Source: Bacteroidota bacterium
GTDB taxonomy: Bacteria > Bacteroidota > Bacteroidia > 2-12-FULL-35-15
NCBI GenBank assembly: GCA_025963715.1
Contig: JAOQAG010000050.1
Coordinates: forward strand, 1-64,000
Direction of reading: 5' to 3'
DNA length: 64,000 nucleotides
The translations under genes and the position numbers were made by a program. A model generated the notes under the pieces. The model saw only the letters and a program-made list of their open reading frames with translations. It had not been told where the DNA came from and did no database searches. Within the stretch, counting starts at the first letter, position 1, and every line of letters begins with the position of its first letter. Below, in pieces: positions 63,268 to 64,000 of this stretch.

Positions 63268-64000
63268 ATGAAAAGAATCTTATTCTTTTTTGCAGCTCTT
63301 TTAATGTGTTACGGTAATGCTTACTCTCAGGGCGGTAACAACTGTTCAAGCGCCGTTCCTTTTTGCGGTAACGTGTCCTTTCCAAACAACGTAAGCACTA
63401 CAGCTCAAACAGGCCCTAGCTACGGATGTTTGACAACACGTCCCAACCCGGAGTGGTTTATCATTAAAACCACAGCTGCCGGTACTATGAACTTTACCAT
63501 CAGTCAGTCTACTGCAGGTGGTAGCGGTATCGATGTGGATTTTATAGCCTGGGGCCCATACAGTTCCACCAGCAATATTTGTAATAGCTTAACCGGTAGC
63601 TGTAGCGGCGACCACTCCTGCTCCGGAAACATTGAAGATTGTAGCTATAGCACTGCTGCGGTGGAAAACATGACACTTGTTTCTCCTGCTGCCGGACAAT
63701 ATTTTATGATCCTGATCACCAACTATGCCGATGTGAACGGTAACATCACATTTAACCAAACCAGTGGACCTCCAACAGATTGTTCCATTACATGCCCTTC
63801 AGTTACTGCTGGAAATGGCTTTTTACAGACGAATGGAACCAACATGCCTGCAACAATAGCTTGTAGCGCCACCCCGCTCTCGCTGATTGCCTCCAATAAT
63901 ACGCCTTACGGGAATCCAATTACGCCCGCCATCATCATTTCCTTTAACTCCAATGCAAACAGTACCCTCCAGATCAATTGGTACGAAAATGCCACTTTCA
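63268..64000 (+). CDS. Secreted protein, 5' part only, paralog of the second CHU_C protein N-terminus
   Basis: An ATG at 63268 opens a frame that stays open to the window edge (244 codons), so the gene is cut by the window. It begins with a signal peptide (MKRILFFFAALLMCYGNAYSQ). Residues ~25-175 (CSSAVPFC, GPSYGCLTTRPNPEWF, GIDVDFIAWGPYSS, AGQYFMILITNYADVNGNITFNQ) match the N-terminal domain of the protein at 52257 in order and spacing. The remainder begins a new domain. It likely ends in a T9SS sorting domain outside the window. Confidence 0.88.
   Translation, partial: MKRILFFFAALLMCYGNAYSQGGNNCSSAVPFCGNVSFPNNVSTTAQTGPSYGCLTTRPNPEWFIIKTTAAGTMNFTISQSTAGGSGIDVDFIAWGPYSSTSNICNSLTGSCSGDHSCSGNIEDCSYSTAAVENMTLVSPAAGQYFMILITNYADVNGNITFNQTSGPPTDCSITCPSVTAGNGFLQTNGTNMPATIACSATPLSLIASNNTPYGNPITPAIIISFNSNANSTLQINWYENATF

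Overview
The window looks like chromosomal DNA of a member of the Bacteroidota, probably a free-living, gliding-type lineage. Four things point there: gldF-gldG followed by a DUF4340 gene and dnaN; secreted proteins ending in type IX secretion (T9SS) sorting domains of both the type A and the CHU_C/gliding-associated type; -7 elements of the Bacteroidota form TAnnTTTG; and intergenic spaces full of short palindromic repeats. Class and genus cannot be fixed from the sequence alone. I see no transposase, phage, CRISPR array or rRNA.

Layout. 0-1 kb: two tRNA genes (Leu-UAA, Gly-GCC) among palindromic repeats. 1-28 kb is mostly housekeeping: a TerB-like protein, mutS, a TrmH-family methyltransferase, a TPR lipoprotein, folK with a deoxynucleoside kinase, a secreted sugar dehydrogenase, an ECF sigma/anti-sigma pair, a secreted kelch-like protein, a PolX-like protein, a GH3-family protein, a second deoxynucleoside kinase, lysA and lysC, gldFG and dnaN. 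29.5-44 kb is an accessory surface-glycan or lipid locus with five sulfotransferase-family genes, three glycosyltransferases, a GNAT acetyltransferase, a small acyl-building module (KAS III, ACP, KAS III, SDR) and a single-chain MBOAT-SGNH protein. 44-48 kb holds a glutathione peroxidase, a small secreted protein and a PcrA/UvrD helicase. 48-56 kb holds two giant repeat-rich secreted CHU_C proteins.

56-60.4 kb (minus strand) carries the most striking unit: a compact operon in the order carrier protein, adenylation enzyme, acyl-CoA-dehydrogenase-like enzyme, flavin-dependent halogenase. The set matches the pltL/pltF/pltE/pltA logic that makes chlorinated pyrrolyl-2-carboxyl thioesters from L-proline. 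The specificity residues of the adenylation enzyme, read by alignment to GrsA from memory, are D-L-F-Y-L-A-L-V-C-K, which I recall as the pyrrole-pathway proline code. No PKS, NRPS or thioesterase lies beside it, so the final product is unknown. 60.6-64 kb holds a TMTC-like membrane protein with TPRs, a small secreted protein and a gene cut by the window edge that is paralogous to the N-terminus of the second giant CHU_C protein.

Between the genes lie several repeat families: a ~200-bp MITE-like palindrome in three copies, a dispersed tgtcatcccg/cgggatgaca hairpin family, a 367-bp nested inverted-repeat element, and a 195-bp tandem array in which hairpin arms change in concert.
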